A DNA stretch of 64,000 nucleotides from an uncultured Alistipes sp. GTDB taxonomy: Bacteria; Bacteroidota; Bacteroidia; Bacteroidales; Rikenellaceae. Positions 17,611-26,866 of the stretch are shown one piece after another. The notes below the pieces were generated by a model, which saw only the letters and a program-made list of their open reading frames with translations, did not search any database and was not told the origin of the DNA. Numbering within the stretch: the stretch's first letter is position 1; every line of letters starts with the position of its first letter. The stretch spans positions 37,536-101,535 of the forward strand of contig CALUKI010000004.1 in assembly GCA_944321175.1 (NCBI GenBank), in the 5' to 3' direction. A program made the translations under genes and the position numbers.

Positions 17611-17638
17611 AAAAGCCTCCCGGCAAGGGAGGCTTTTT
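17611..17638. terminator. Bidirectional terminator
   Basis: AAAAGCCTCCC and GGGAGGCTTTTT form an 8-bp GC-rich stem with A and T tails. It ends the gene at 17142 and may also serve the convergent HU gene. Confidence 0.8.
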
Positions 17639-17800
17639 CCTGTTTCGACCGGTGCAGGAGCCATGTCATGCCGCAATTGCCGAATCCCGTGCGCCTCGAA
17701 TTCCGGGCCGCTCCCTCCTGCCGCATATGCCCGGCGCGGAAAAGGGGTGTCATTGCCGGCAGGGAGCCCGTATCCATTTGCGGACTGAGCTGTCAGCGAA

Positions 17801-18073
17801 CTATCTGACCCTTTCCGACAGCTCTTTCGAGGGGCGGAAAGCCGCTATGCGCCGGGCCGGCACGACGATCGTCTTGTTGCGGGTGATGTCGCGCGCCGTC
17901 TTTTGAGCCTGCTCCTTGATGATGAAGCTTCCGAATCCCCGCAGATAGACATTCTCTCCAGCGATCATTGCACGTCGGATCTCCGCTATTGTACGTTCTA
18001 CGACAGCCGCAGCGGTGACGGCCCTGACGCCAGTTTTCCGGACGATCTCCTTTACGATTTCAGCTTTTGTCAT
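17801..18073 (-). CDS. HU/IHF-family DNA-binding protein
   Basis: A 90-aa basic nucleoid protein: TKAEIVKEIVRKTG at the N-terminus, GENVYLRGFGSFIIKE leading into the DNA-binding arm with RNKTIVVPARRIAAFRPSKEL. Start taken at ATG 18073, about 25 bases after the predicted transcription start; ATG 18097 would be practically leaderless. Single gene between two terminator-like hairpins. Confidence 0.92.
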   Translation of the reverse strand: MTKAEIVKEIVRKTGVRAVTAAAVVERTIAEIRRAMIAGENVYLRGFGSFIIKEQAQKTARDITRNKTIVVPARRIAAFRPSKELSERVR

Positions 18074-18101
18074 GGCAATGAAGTTTTGCACCGACATGCA
18101 G

Positions 18102-18109
18102 CAAAGGTA
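18102..18109 (-). promoter_or_regulatory. -7 box of the HU-family gene
   Basis: Minus-strand TACCTTTG. Confidence 0.5.
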
Positions 18110-18297
18110 ATGCCTTTCTGAATGGAGGGCCTCCGGCAAAGAGAGAAACGGTACTTTTCGGCCTTTGCGGCGGATCGGATGCGGCGGATCGGATGCGCAG
18201 TTTCGCGCTGCCCTGTTTGCGGGGTGTCTGTTCCGGGTCATGGCGACTGAACGGGGCGCGGCATGGCGGCAGAAGAATCCGGAATGTCGTTCTGAAA

Positions 18298-18331
18298 GAT
18301 GAGGACGGCTCAGCAATGAGCCGTCCTCATC
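18298..18331 (-). terminator. Terminator of purB, 15-bp perfect stem
   Basis: 18298-18312 is the exact reverse complement of 18317-18331, with GCAA between. It lies 30 bases after the purB stop; a short T-rich tail follows on the minus strand. Confidence 0.75.
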
Positions 18332-18361
18332 GGATCCAGGTTTTTGCGGAATCGCTCCGGA

Positions 18362-19711
18362 TCAGAAATCAATACCGGTATAGCTTGCCGGTGTAATGGT
18401 CCGCAGTTCCGCTTTTACCGGCTCTGCGACGTCGAGCGTATCGATGAACGACGCGATTGCCTGTGCGGTAATATGCGTATTTGTCCGTGTAAGGGCCTTG
18501 AGGGCCTCGTATGGGGACGGATAGCCGGCACGGCGCAAGACGGTCTGTATTCCTTCGGCGACGACCGCCCAGTTGTTTTCCAGATCGCGTTGCAGGGCCT
18601 CCTCGTTGAGAATGATCTTGTTCAGCCCCTTCATCAGCGATGCGACGGCCAGCACCGTGTGGGCGACCGGCACCCCCACGTTGCGCAGAACGGTCGAATC
18701 CGTCAGATCGCGCTGCATGCGCGAGAGGGGCAGTTTGAGCGCCAGATGTCCGTACAATGCGTTGGCGATGCCCAGATTGCCTTCGGCATTTTCGAAATCG
18801 ATGGGATTGACCTTGTGGGGCATGGCGCTCGATCCGACCTCTCCGGCCTTGATGCGCTGCTTGAAGTATTCCATCGAGATATAGGTCCACATGTCGCGGC
18901 AGAGATCCATGAGAATCGTATCGATGCGTTTTAGGGCATCGAAGATTGCCGCGAGATTGTCGTAGTGTTCGATCTGTGTGGTATATTGCGAACGGCAGAG
19001 CCCCAGTGTGCCGTTTACGAAACGGTTGGCGAAACCGATCCAGTCGATGGCGGGATAGGCGACGTGATGGGCATTGAAATTACCCGTTGCACCGCCGAAC
19101 TTTGCGGGGATCTCGATTGCCTGCAGCTGGGCGGTCTGACGGTCGAGCCGTTCGACGAAGACCATCAGCTCCTTTCCCAGACGTGTGGGCGATGCCGGTT
19201 GTCCGTGCGTATGGGCCAGCATCGGTACGGCATGCCATTCGTCGGCCAGTGCGGCGAGTTTTTCACGCAGTTCCTTGAGTGCGGGGAGGCAAACCTCCGC
19301 GAGTGCCTCCTTGATCGAGAGCGGAATGGCCGTATTGTTGATGTCCTGTGACGTGAGTCCGAAATGCACGAACTCCTTGAAGGCGCCCAATCCCAAGGCC
19401 TCCATCTTCTCCTTGAGCAGGTATTCGACGGCTTTTACGTCGTGGTTCGTGGTTCGTTCGATCAGCTTGACCCGTTCGGCGTCGGCCAGAGCAAAACGGC
19501 GGTAAAGGTCGCGCAGGGCGTCGAAATGCGAGGGGTCGATCGCCTGCAACTCCGGCAGGGGCAGTTGGCACAAGGCAATGAAGTACTCCACTTCCACCCG
19601 CACGCGGTAGCGGATCAGGGCATATTCCGAGAAATAGCCGGCAAGGGGCTCTGTGACTTTTCGATAGCGGCCGTCGATGGGCGAGATGGCGGTCAGATTG
19701 CTCAATTCCAT
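18362..19711 (-). CDS. purB: Adenylosuccinate lyase
   Basis: Acts twice in purine synthesis, on SAICAR and on adenylosuccinate. The 449-aa protein has SPIDGRYRKVTEPLAGYFSE at the N-terminus, the THGQPASPTRLGKE active-site loop and the fumarase-superfamily signature SSAMPHKVNPIDFENAEGN. It is of the long, E. coli-like PurB type. Start taken at ATG 19711 (MELSNLTAISP); an upstream ATG at 19738 adds only nine residues. Confidence 0.95.
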   Translation of the reverse strand: MELSNLTAISPIDGRYRKVTEPLAGYFSEYALIRYRVRVEVEYFIALCQLPLPELQAIDPSHFDALRDLYRRFALADAERVKLIERTTNHDVKAVEYLLKEKMEALGLGAFKEFVHFGLTSQDINNTAIPLSIKEALAEVCLPALKELREKLAALADEWHAVPMLAHTHGQPASPTRLGKELMVFVERLDRQTAQLQAIEIPAKFGGATGNFNAHHVAYPAIDWIGFANRFVNGTLGLCRSQYTTQIEHYDNLAAIFDALKRIDTILMDLCRDMWTYISMEYFKQRIKAGEVGSSAMPHKVNPIDFENAEGNLGIANALYGHLALKLPLSRMQRDLTDSTVLRNVGVPVAHTVLAVASLMKGLNKIILNEEALQRDLENNWAVVAEGIQTVLRRAGYPSPYEALKALTRTNTHITAQAIASFIDTLDVAEPVKAELRTITPASYTGIDF

Positions 19712-19932
19712 AATCTGGTTCGGATTTAGATGGCGCAAAAATAGCGAAAAAAGCGGGGATTCGGAAATCTTGCGGCAGGTTTTGCAACCGGTGAATATTC
19801 CATGCCGGATTGTTTGGCCGGCGCTTCTTCGGACAGCCCGTTTCCGGCGGTCAACGCCCGCTTTCGGATGCTCTTCGATGAGGGCCTGCCCCGCACGGAC
19901 TCGGATCGGCGCCGGTTGCGCCTTTTAGCCGG

Positions 19933-20613
19933 TCATGTTTCGCCGGTTGGATGTCGGGGAGCGGATCGGGCGGAATCCTCCGTGCCGTTCAGCAGTGCGA
20001 GAAGGGCGAAGAGGTATTGGGCCGCGTAATAGGTTCCCATGACCAGCGGGTCGGCATCCGGAAGCGGTTCGACAAACCTGTTCCAGCCGATCATCGAATC
20101 GGAGAGGACAAAGAGCAGGGCCGCACAACGGAATCCTGCGGCGAAACGACCGCGATAAAGAAAGGTGCTTGCAAGCATCGCGGCGATCACGACGGCATAG
20201 AGGGCAACGCCGAAGCGCTCGGCCGGCATCCCGACGCGGGGCAGCAGCCGCAACAGCCCGAAAAGGAGAAGTCCGCCGCTGATGACCGTTGCTCCGAGTA
20301 TCCGCCGGCCGGAGTATTGTGCCGCCGGCAGGAAGTAACGGATATAGGCGACATGTGCTGCGGCGAAGAAGGCAATCTGGAGCAGAAAGAGGTGCTGGGC
20401 TCCGGCCGCATCGCCGGCTGCGGAGAGCAGCAAAGCCCAGGCTGTGGGCCGGCACGGTTTCTGTCCTGCGGCGAACAGGACGGCGGCGAGCCATGCCGCC
20501 GGATATGCGACCTTGCATGGCAGTGTCGCGCCCTTGAGAAAAAAGAGCGCGACACCCGACAGATAGACCAGCGTGAAGATGCCGATGCGTGCCGGCCGCT
20601 TACAGTGCCACAT
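19933..20613 (-). CDS. YhhN/TMEM86-family membrane protein (lysoplasmalogenase-like)
   Basis: Integral membrane protein of 226 aa with about eight hydrophobic helices. Conserved positions of the family are visible: SAAGDAAGA, AAAHVAYI, LFVLSDSMIGWNRF and MGTYYAAQYLFAL. Characterised members hydrolyse the vinyl-ether bond of lysoplasmalogens, and plasmalogens occur in anaerobes (family knowledge). Its start overlaps the stop of the EEP-hydrolase gene by 14 bases, so the two are translationally coupled, hinting at a common role in lipid breakdown. Confidence 0.8.
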   Translation of the reverse strand: MWHCKRPARIGIFTLVYLSGVALFFLKGATLPCKVAYPAAWLAAVLFAAGQKPCRPTAWALLLSAAGDAAGAQHLFLLQIAFFAAAHVAYIRYFLPAAQYSGRRILGATVISGGLLLFGLLRLLPRVGMPAERFGVALYAVVIAAMLASTFLYRGRFAAGFRCAALLFVLSDSMIGWNRFVEPLPDADPLVMGTYYAAQYLFALLALLNGTEDSARSAPRHPTGET

Positions 20614-21886
20614 CGATCAGATAGGGGTAGTGGTCGGTAAGTTTGATGGTGAAACGGGCCGTAACGCAGTCGAAAGCCTTGACGACAACGCCTTCCTGGG
20701 CATTGTGGATGAAGCAGTGGTCGATGGCTCCCTGCTCCCGATCGAGGCTGCGCCGGCTCGTCCGGCGGGAATAGCCCTCTTTCGGAGAGCATACATGGTG
20801 CCCGTTTCCGGTGTGCGTGCGGTCGGTCGCTATCTTATAGCAGGGAACATACCCGCCATCGAGGAACTGTCGGATGGGCAGGTCGTCTTCATAGGCGTTC
20901 ATGTCTCCCGTCACGAAGATCGTGCAGCCGTATTTCGCCTTCAGGATTTCGGCTTCGGCCATCATCAGATGAACCTGTGCCGCGCGGGCATGGGTGCTGC
21001 CGGGCTGCGCCGCATCGATTTTCCACCACAGGTGCGTGTTGAGCACGGCGAAGAGCCTGCCGGTCGCCTTGTGGCGGAATACCGCCGAGGTGAACGACTT
21101 GCTGCCCTTGTTGCTCCATTGTGACGGGGTGTAGAGCACATAATTCACGGCAACGGGTTCTACGGTTTCCGGATTATAGAAGACCGGCGTATTGTTCCAG
21201 GGGTCGTCGCCTTCGTAGGCGATCCTGTATCCGTATTTCCGGATGAGCGGGTAGAAGCGTTCATGCATGTGAAAGCTGTACTCCTGAAGGTTGAGCACGT
21301 CGGGCATGAAGGCCCGCACCAGTTGCGCGAATTGCGGCGCCCGCACGTCGTCACGCGGGTCTTCGCCGATGGCCTGCCATGCTTCGGGTATATCTTCGCG
21401 GCTGTAATCCCAGATGTTGTCGGCCAGGATCCGAAGGTTCGATCCGGCGGTACGGAAGAAGAGCTGCTCGCCTTCGACCGTTCCTGCAATATTGCAGGTG
21501 CGCGGAATGTCGCCTTTGGCAAGCATCTCCGTTACCCGGTTCGCTGCTGCTGCCAGCGCCCAGCTCCCGCCGCCGTCGATGGTCAGGTCGCCCCGGCGGA
21601 GTTGAATGCCGTATCCGAAGGGCTCCTTTTCGGGTGCGGGGAGGATTCGAAGCGCCTTTCCTCGCCGGAATGCGCTGTCGGGAAGGATGGCCAGTTCCGG
21701 CAGTCCGCCGGCGACGAGCTGCTGCTGCAGGGTGCGGGCGATGTCGAGCCCCTCTTCGTCTTCGGTGGCGGAGGAGTAGACGATCGTGAACTTTTCGACG
21801 GGCGTTCCGGCTATCCGTCGTTGTGCGTCGGCCGTCAGCGGAGAGATCGAAAGCAGGAGGGCCGACAGGATCAGTAGTTTTTTCAT
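20600..21886 (-). CDS. Exported endonuclease/exonuclease/phosphatase-family hydrolase
   Basis: A 428-aa protein with signal peptide (1-21, ending ADA). Residues 28-150 form an extra N-terminal domain; 150-428 are an EEP hydrolase: ILADNIW, LNLQEYS (metal Glu), LNTHLWW, TGDMNAY (catalytic Asp and Asn) and TDHYPYLIDVAL (Asp-His at the end). Bacteroidetes members with this layout are usually annotated as endonuclease/exonuclease/phosphatase proteins; phosphodiester, lipid or sugar-phosphate substrates are all possible. It is first in a two-gene operon with the YhhN gene. Confidence 0.8.
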   Translation of the reverse strand: MKKLLILSALLLSISPLTADAQRRIAGTPVEKFTIVYSSATEDEEGLDIARTLQQQLVAGGLPELAILPDSAFRRGKALRILPAPEKEPFGYGIQLRRGDLTIDGGGSWALAAAANRVTEMLAKGDIPRTCNIAGTVEGEQLFFRTAGSNLRILADNIWDYSREDIPEAWQAIGEDPRDDVRAPQFAQLVRAFMPDVLNLQEYSFHMHERFYPLIRKYGYRIAYEGDDPWNNTPVFYNPETVEPVAVNYVLYTPSQWSNKGSKSFTSAVFRHKATGRLFAVLNTHLWWKIDAAQPGSTHARAAQVHLMMAEAEILKAKYGCTIFVTGDMNAYEDDLPIRQFLDGGYVPCYKIATDRTHTGNGHHVCSPKEGYSRRTSRRSLDREQGAIDHCFIHNAQEGVVVKAFDCVTARFTIKLTDHYPYLIDVAL

Positions 21887-21996
21887 TGCTTTTTAAGCGT
21901 TGGTTGGACAATTTTCCGATTGCGGGCCCGTTCTTGAGAAAGACCGGTGCGCCGTACCGGAGGCTGCAAGTGCGGAACCGCACGGTTCCGTGTTTA

Positions 21997-22027
21997 CAAA
22001 GATACGAAAAGTCGCTTGCAATGGCAA
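21997..22027 (-). promoter_or_regulatory. Promoter of the EEP-hydrolase operon
   Basis: Minus-strand TATCTTTG (21997-22004) with TTG at 22025-22027, 20 bases away. Confidence 0.7.
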
Positions 22028-22142
22028 ACGAAAAGAGGTCTTTCGAATTTTGCCGTGCGGCACCGCACGGTCCGGGGGTGAAGCCGGAGATGCGAAAAAC
22101 AGGGAAATCCGTTGCGGATTGCGTTTTTCCGTTCGATTTTTG

Positions 22143-22150
22143 TACCTTTG
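22143..22150 (+). promoter_or_regulatory. -7 box of the DUF4834-mlaE-mlaF operon
   Basis: TACCTTTG, 25 bases before ATG 22176. Confidence 0.55.
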
Positions 22151-22175
22151 TCGTGATAATGGTCGATTAATTGTT

Positions 22176-22574
22176 ATGGGAGTCTTCTCTCGGATCGTGT
22201 ATGGCTTCACGGAGTTTGTTCGCCGCAATCCCGTGCTGTGCCTGCTGTTGCTGATTCTGGCTGTCGGCGCACCGTCGGTGTTCGTCGGCATCGCTAATTT
22301 CATCTTGTATTTTATGTTGACGATTCTCTTACTGATCGCTGCGGCGGTTCTTGTGTTCCGTTACCGTATCAGCCGTCTGCGCCGCGAAATGGAAGAACAG
22401 GGCGGGTTTGCACAGACCGGTGCGCGACGCCGTACCTATACCTGGCGATCGGCGCACCGCCGCGAAGGCGATGTGAAGGTTTACAAAACCTCGGAGACAC
22501 CCGAAAAGCGGGTCAATGATTCGGTCGGGGAATATGTCGAATTCGAGGAGATCAACACGGACAAAAAGGGATAA
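22176..22574 (+). CDS. DUF4834-like small membrane protein
   Basis: A 132-aa protein with two transmembrane helices (about 20-36 and 40-62) and a polar, basic then acidic cytoplasmic tail containing a short Tyr/Arg-rich stretch. The layout matches DUF4834 proteins of Bacteroidetes, function unknown. It heads the operon with mlaE and mlaF, so a part in lipid-asymmetry maintenance is possible by context only. Confidence 0.65.
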   Translation: MGVFSRIVYGFTEFVRRNPVLCLLLLILAVGAPSVFVGIANFILYFMLTILLLIAAAVLVFRYRISRLRREMEEQGGFAQTGARRRTYTWRSAHRREGDVKVYKTSETPEKRVNDSVGEYVEFEEINTDKKG

Positions 22575-22622
22575 TGAGTTCTGCGGAGCCGGTTGCCGGA
22601 CTCCGCATCGGGGCAGGTGCAT

Positions 22623-23372
22623 ATGATGGTAACGAAACTTTTCGCCCAGATCGGGCAGTATTTCATTCTGATGGGAAAGGTCTTCTCGCGTCCGGAGAAG
22701 TTCTCGATCTACCGTCGGCGGATCATCTATGAAATGGAGGCCCTCGGCCTGAACTCGATCGGTTTGACGGCCATCATTTCGGTCTTCATCGGTGCGGTCA
22801 TCACGCTGCAGATGTCGATCAACCTCGAATCGCCCTTCATCCCGAAATACATCATCGGCTATGCCACGCGCGAAACGATGATCCTGGAGTTCTCCTCGAC
22901 GGTCGTAGCGCTCATTCTGGCCGGCAAGGTCGGTTCGAACATCGCCTCCGAGATCGGTACGATGCGTATTACGGAGCAGATTGATGCGTTGGAGATCATG
23001 GGTGTCAATTCGGCATCCTATCTGATTCTTCCGAAGATCGTTGCGACGGTCCTGTTTTTCCCGTTCCTGACGATTCTCAGTATCCTGATCGGCATTTTCG
23101 GCGGCTGGCTGATCGCTGTCTTCACGGGCATCATGATCCCCGACGACTACGTTACCGGACTGTTGTACGACTTCCGGCTCTACTCGATCATCTACACGCT
23201 TATCAAGACCTGCTTCTTCGCATTCATCATCACCTCCGTTTCGGCCTATTTCGGATATTACGCCAAGGGCAATTCGCTGGAGGTGGGCAAGGCATCGACG
23301 CAGGCTGTCGTGGCCTCGTCGATCGTCATTATGATCTTCAACCTGATCCTTACGCAAATCCTGCTGACATGA
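22623..23372 (+). CDS. mlaE: MlaE-type ABC permease (lipid asymmetry)
   Basis: Inner-membrane permease of the Mla/Mce-type phospholipid transporter. About 249 aa with five to six helices; EALGLNSIGLTAIISVFIGAV and GSNIASEIGTMRITEQIDALEIMG are the family signatures, the latter being the coupling helix. Start set at ATG 22623 (22626 also possible); the frame upstream only offers a TTG. The stop overlaps the mlaF start by four bases. The MCE-domain protein (mlaD) is not in the window. Confidence 0.92.
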   Translation: MMVTKLFAQIGQYFILMGKVFSRPEKFSIYRRRIIYEMEALGLNSIGLTAIISVFIGAVITLQMSINLESPFIPKYIIGYATRETMILEFSSTVVALILAGKVGSNIASEIGTMRITEQIDALEIMGVNSASYLILPKIVATVLFFPFLTILSILIGIFGGWLIAVFTGIMIPDDYVTGLLYDFRLYSIIYTLIKTCFFAFIITSVSAYFGYYAKGNSLEVGKASTQAVVASSIVIMIFNLILTQILLT

Positions 23373-24124
23373 TACGGGCGGAACATATCTGCAAATCGTT
23401 CGAAGGGCGGACGGTGCTCGACGACATCTCGGTGGCGTTCGATGCCGGAAAGACGAACCTCATCATCGGACGCAGCGGTTCGGGAAAAACCGTGCTGCTG
23501 AAGTGTCTGGTGGGACTGCATGCCGTCGATTCGGGTGAAATCCATTACGACGACATCTGTTACACGTCGTTGGGATTCAAGGAGCGCAAGGCCGTGCGCA
23601 AGAACATAGGCATGATCTTTCAGGGCGGAGCGCTGCTCGACTCCTCGACGGTGGCGGAGAATGTACGGCTGCCGCTCGACCTCTTCACCGAGCAGTCGGA
23701 GGCGGAGAAACGGGAACGTGTCGAATTCTGCCTGCACCGTGTAAGGCTGGAGGATGCCGACGATCTCTACCCTTCGGAGCTGTCGGGCGGCATGATCAAA
23801 CGGGTGGCCATCGCACGGGCCATCGTTATGAATCCGCGCTACCTCTTCTGCGACGAACCCAATTCGGGCCTTGATCCGCAGACGTCGGTCGTCATCGACA
23901 ACCTCATCCATGAAATTACGGAGGAGTACAACATCACGACGATCATCAATACGCACGACATGAACTCCGTGATGGAGATCGGCCAGAAGATCGTGTATAT
24001 CCACGAGGGCCGCAAATGGTGGGAAGGCACCAAGGAGGAGATCCTGCATGCCGACAACCGTGAGCTGAACGATTTCGTATTCGCTTCGGCAATGGCCAAA
24101 CGGGCCAAACGGGCGATTGAATGA
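23369..24124 (+). CDS. mlaF: MlaF-type ABC transporter ATPase
   Basis: ATPase partner of MlaE. Walker A GRSGSGKTVLLK, Q-loop GMIFQGGALLDS, signature LSGGMIKRVAIARAI, Walker B YLFCDEPNSGLDP and H-loop NTHDM are all intact in 251 aa. The four-base overlap with mlaE shows tight coupling. Confidence 0.93.
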   Translation: MIRAEHICKSFEGRTVLDDISVAFDAGKTNLIIGRSGSGKTVLLKCLVGLHAVDSGEIHYDDICYTSLGFKERKAVRKNIGMIFQGGALLDSSTVAENVRLPLDLFTEQSEAEKRERVEFCLHRVRLEDADDLYPSELSGGMIKRVAIARAIVMNPRYLFCDEPNSGLDPQTSVVIDNLIHEITEEYNITTIINTHDMNSVMEIGQKIVYIHEGRKWWEGTKEEILHADNRELNDFVFASAMAKRAKRAIE

Positions 24125-24340
24125 ACTCCTGCTGCGGTGCATGTGCAGGGCCTTCCGGAGCGTGTCGGAGCGGAAATCCGTTGCGGGTTTCTCCTGTCGG
24201 CATGGGCGGTTCAGCCGCATGGAAGAGCCTGGTTTCCGGGTCATGAGGGTATGCTGGCCGCGTTGTTTCCCTAATGGGGCGGGAGTCGCGGCGGAGAATG
24301 TTGAAAACGGCTTCCATCTTAAAAATTCTTACTTATTTAT
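24125..24340. other. Intergenic region upstream of gapA
   Basis: No ORF or clear hairpin terminator found. The last 40 bases become AT-rich as the gapA promoter is approached. Confidence 0.35.
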
Positions 24341-24371
24341 TTGTGAAATATATATAAAGTATATACTTTTG
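24341..24371 (+). promoter_or_regulatory. Promoter of gapA
   Basis: TTG 24341-24343, 20 bases, TACTTTTG 24364-24371. The leader is long, about 118 bases, and ends in an A-rich tract before ATG 24493, typical of highly translated Bacteroidetes genes. Confidence 0.8.
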
Positions 24372-24480
24372 TGACGCGAATAACAGCGCGTTTTCGAGCC
24401 GAGCGCAGAGCGGAACGGGTTCGGGTATGGCGAGGCGGGAAAACGACGGCGGGAAAGCAAAGTTTTTTTCTAAACAATAA

Positions 24481-25542
<1,062 letters not shown>

Positions 25543-25579
25543 TCTTTGCGGGCGGTTCTGAACCGCATCGAATAAACGA

Positions 25580-25613
25580 CGGGGTGTCCTGCGAGAGGGC
25601 ACCCCGTTTTTTT
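25580..25613 (+). terminator. Terminator of gapA
   Basis: ACGGGGTG pairs with CACCCCGT (inner pairs extend it), followed by seven T. Confidence 0.85.
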
Positions 25614-25824
25614 GGCATCATTACCTTGCGGTACGGAGACTTTTTTGGGCGATACCTGTACGCTGCCGTCAGGCGGGCCGGTCGGGAGCAGGGGAGCAAG
25701 GACGGCCTCCGAAGGTTTCGGTTCCGTGGGCGGACGGGAACTCCATGGCGGCCCGTTGGCGACGGGTGGAGCGGCCGCCCTGCGCCGGTTTTCTGCGGGC
25801 GGCAGGGAGGGTGATGGCAGCGGC

Positions 25825-26844
25825 TCAACGCCACTCCTTTTTGCGGAGAAAGAGTCCGACGACCACTCCGACAAGAATCATTATTCCCCAAGCCATTGCA
25901 TAGCCGTATTTCCATTCCAGTTCGGGCATGCGCCGGAAATTCATACCCCAGACGCCGACAAGAAAAGTCAGCGGAATGAAGATCGTCGAGACGATTGTCA
26001 GCCGTTTCATGATGGCATTCATGCGCAGGTCGTTGTTCGAGATGTAGAGATCGACGAGCGAGGCGAGTGTTTCGCGGCAGAGATCGATCTGTTGTGCGGC
26101 GTATTGCAGGTGGTCGTTCACATCGTTCAGAAAGGGCCGGACGCTTTTGTGGAAGAGTTCGGAGTCGGAGTGGAGGATTCTGGCATATTGCTCGCGCAGC
26201 GGCAGAACCGTTTGCTTGAGTTGCAGGTAGCGGTGGCGCAGCTCCTGGATCCGGCTTCCCGTCTCTTTGCTGTCGGCCGATGCCAGCAGCTCGGTCTCCA
26301 GTTCGTCGAGGTCGTTGTCGAGGCGTGAAATCTGTGTGGCATAATTGGCTGTTATGCTGTTCAACAGCACGCTGAAGAGATAGCCCGACGGCCGTGTGCG
26401 GAACTTGAGCACATTGTTGCGGATTGCCGGCGGTACGTCGTCGAAAAGTTTGCTTTCGCGCTCCAGAAACGTGAGTACGAAATCGGCACCCTGCACCAGA
26501 CAGACCTGCGCATCCTCCTCATTTTGGAAAAATTTCGTCACGACAACCGTATCGTGTTCGCGCTGTTCGATTTTTGTCGGGTGGTCGGCGTTGAGAATGT
26601 CCTGCATGATGAGAAAATCGATCCCGAAGAATTCGCAGACGCAACGCACCGTTTCGGTATCTTCCAATCCGTGTATTTGAAGCCAGCGCATGCCGCCGCC
26701 CGCAAGATGCTCCTTTATCTCGTCGAATGTCTCGGCCGTCGTCTCCCCGACATTGTCTGCCGTGTAACGGATCAGATGCAGGTGCGTGCGGGTGCGGGTG
26801 TCGCCCGTATAGACGAGGCGTTCGCTGAGCAGATTGTTTTTCAT
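25825..26844 (-). CDS. corA: CorA-family magnesium/divalent cation channel
   Basis: A 339-aa protein with a long acidic cytoplasmic domain and two C-terminal membrane helices. The selectivity motif is in GVWGMNFRRMPELEW (GMN), preceded by the pore helix RLTIVSTIFIPLTFLVG, and a basic C-terminus RKKEWR follows. It stands 22 bases upstream of, and in the same direction as, nothing closely coupled on the left. The TonB receptor lies just beyond its start. Confidence 0.93.
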   Translation of the reverse strand: MKNNLLSERLVYTGDTRTRTHLHLIRYTADNVGETTAETFDEIKEHLAGGGMRWLQIHGLEDTETVRCVCEFFGIDFLIMQDILNADHPTKIEQREHDTVVVTKFFQNEEDAQVCLVQGADFVLTFLERESKLFDDVPPAIRNNVLKFRTRPSGYLFSVLLNSITANYATQISRLDNDLDELETELLASADSKETGSRIQELRHRYLQLKQTVLPLREQYARILHSDSELFHKSVRPFLNDVNDHLQYAAQQIDLCRETLASLVDLYISNNDLRMNAIMKRLTIVSTIFIPLTFLVGVWGMNFRRMPELEWKYGYAMAWGIMILVGVVVGLFLRKKEWR

Positions 26845-26866
26845 GGCGGTTGATGCTTTATGTGGA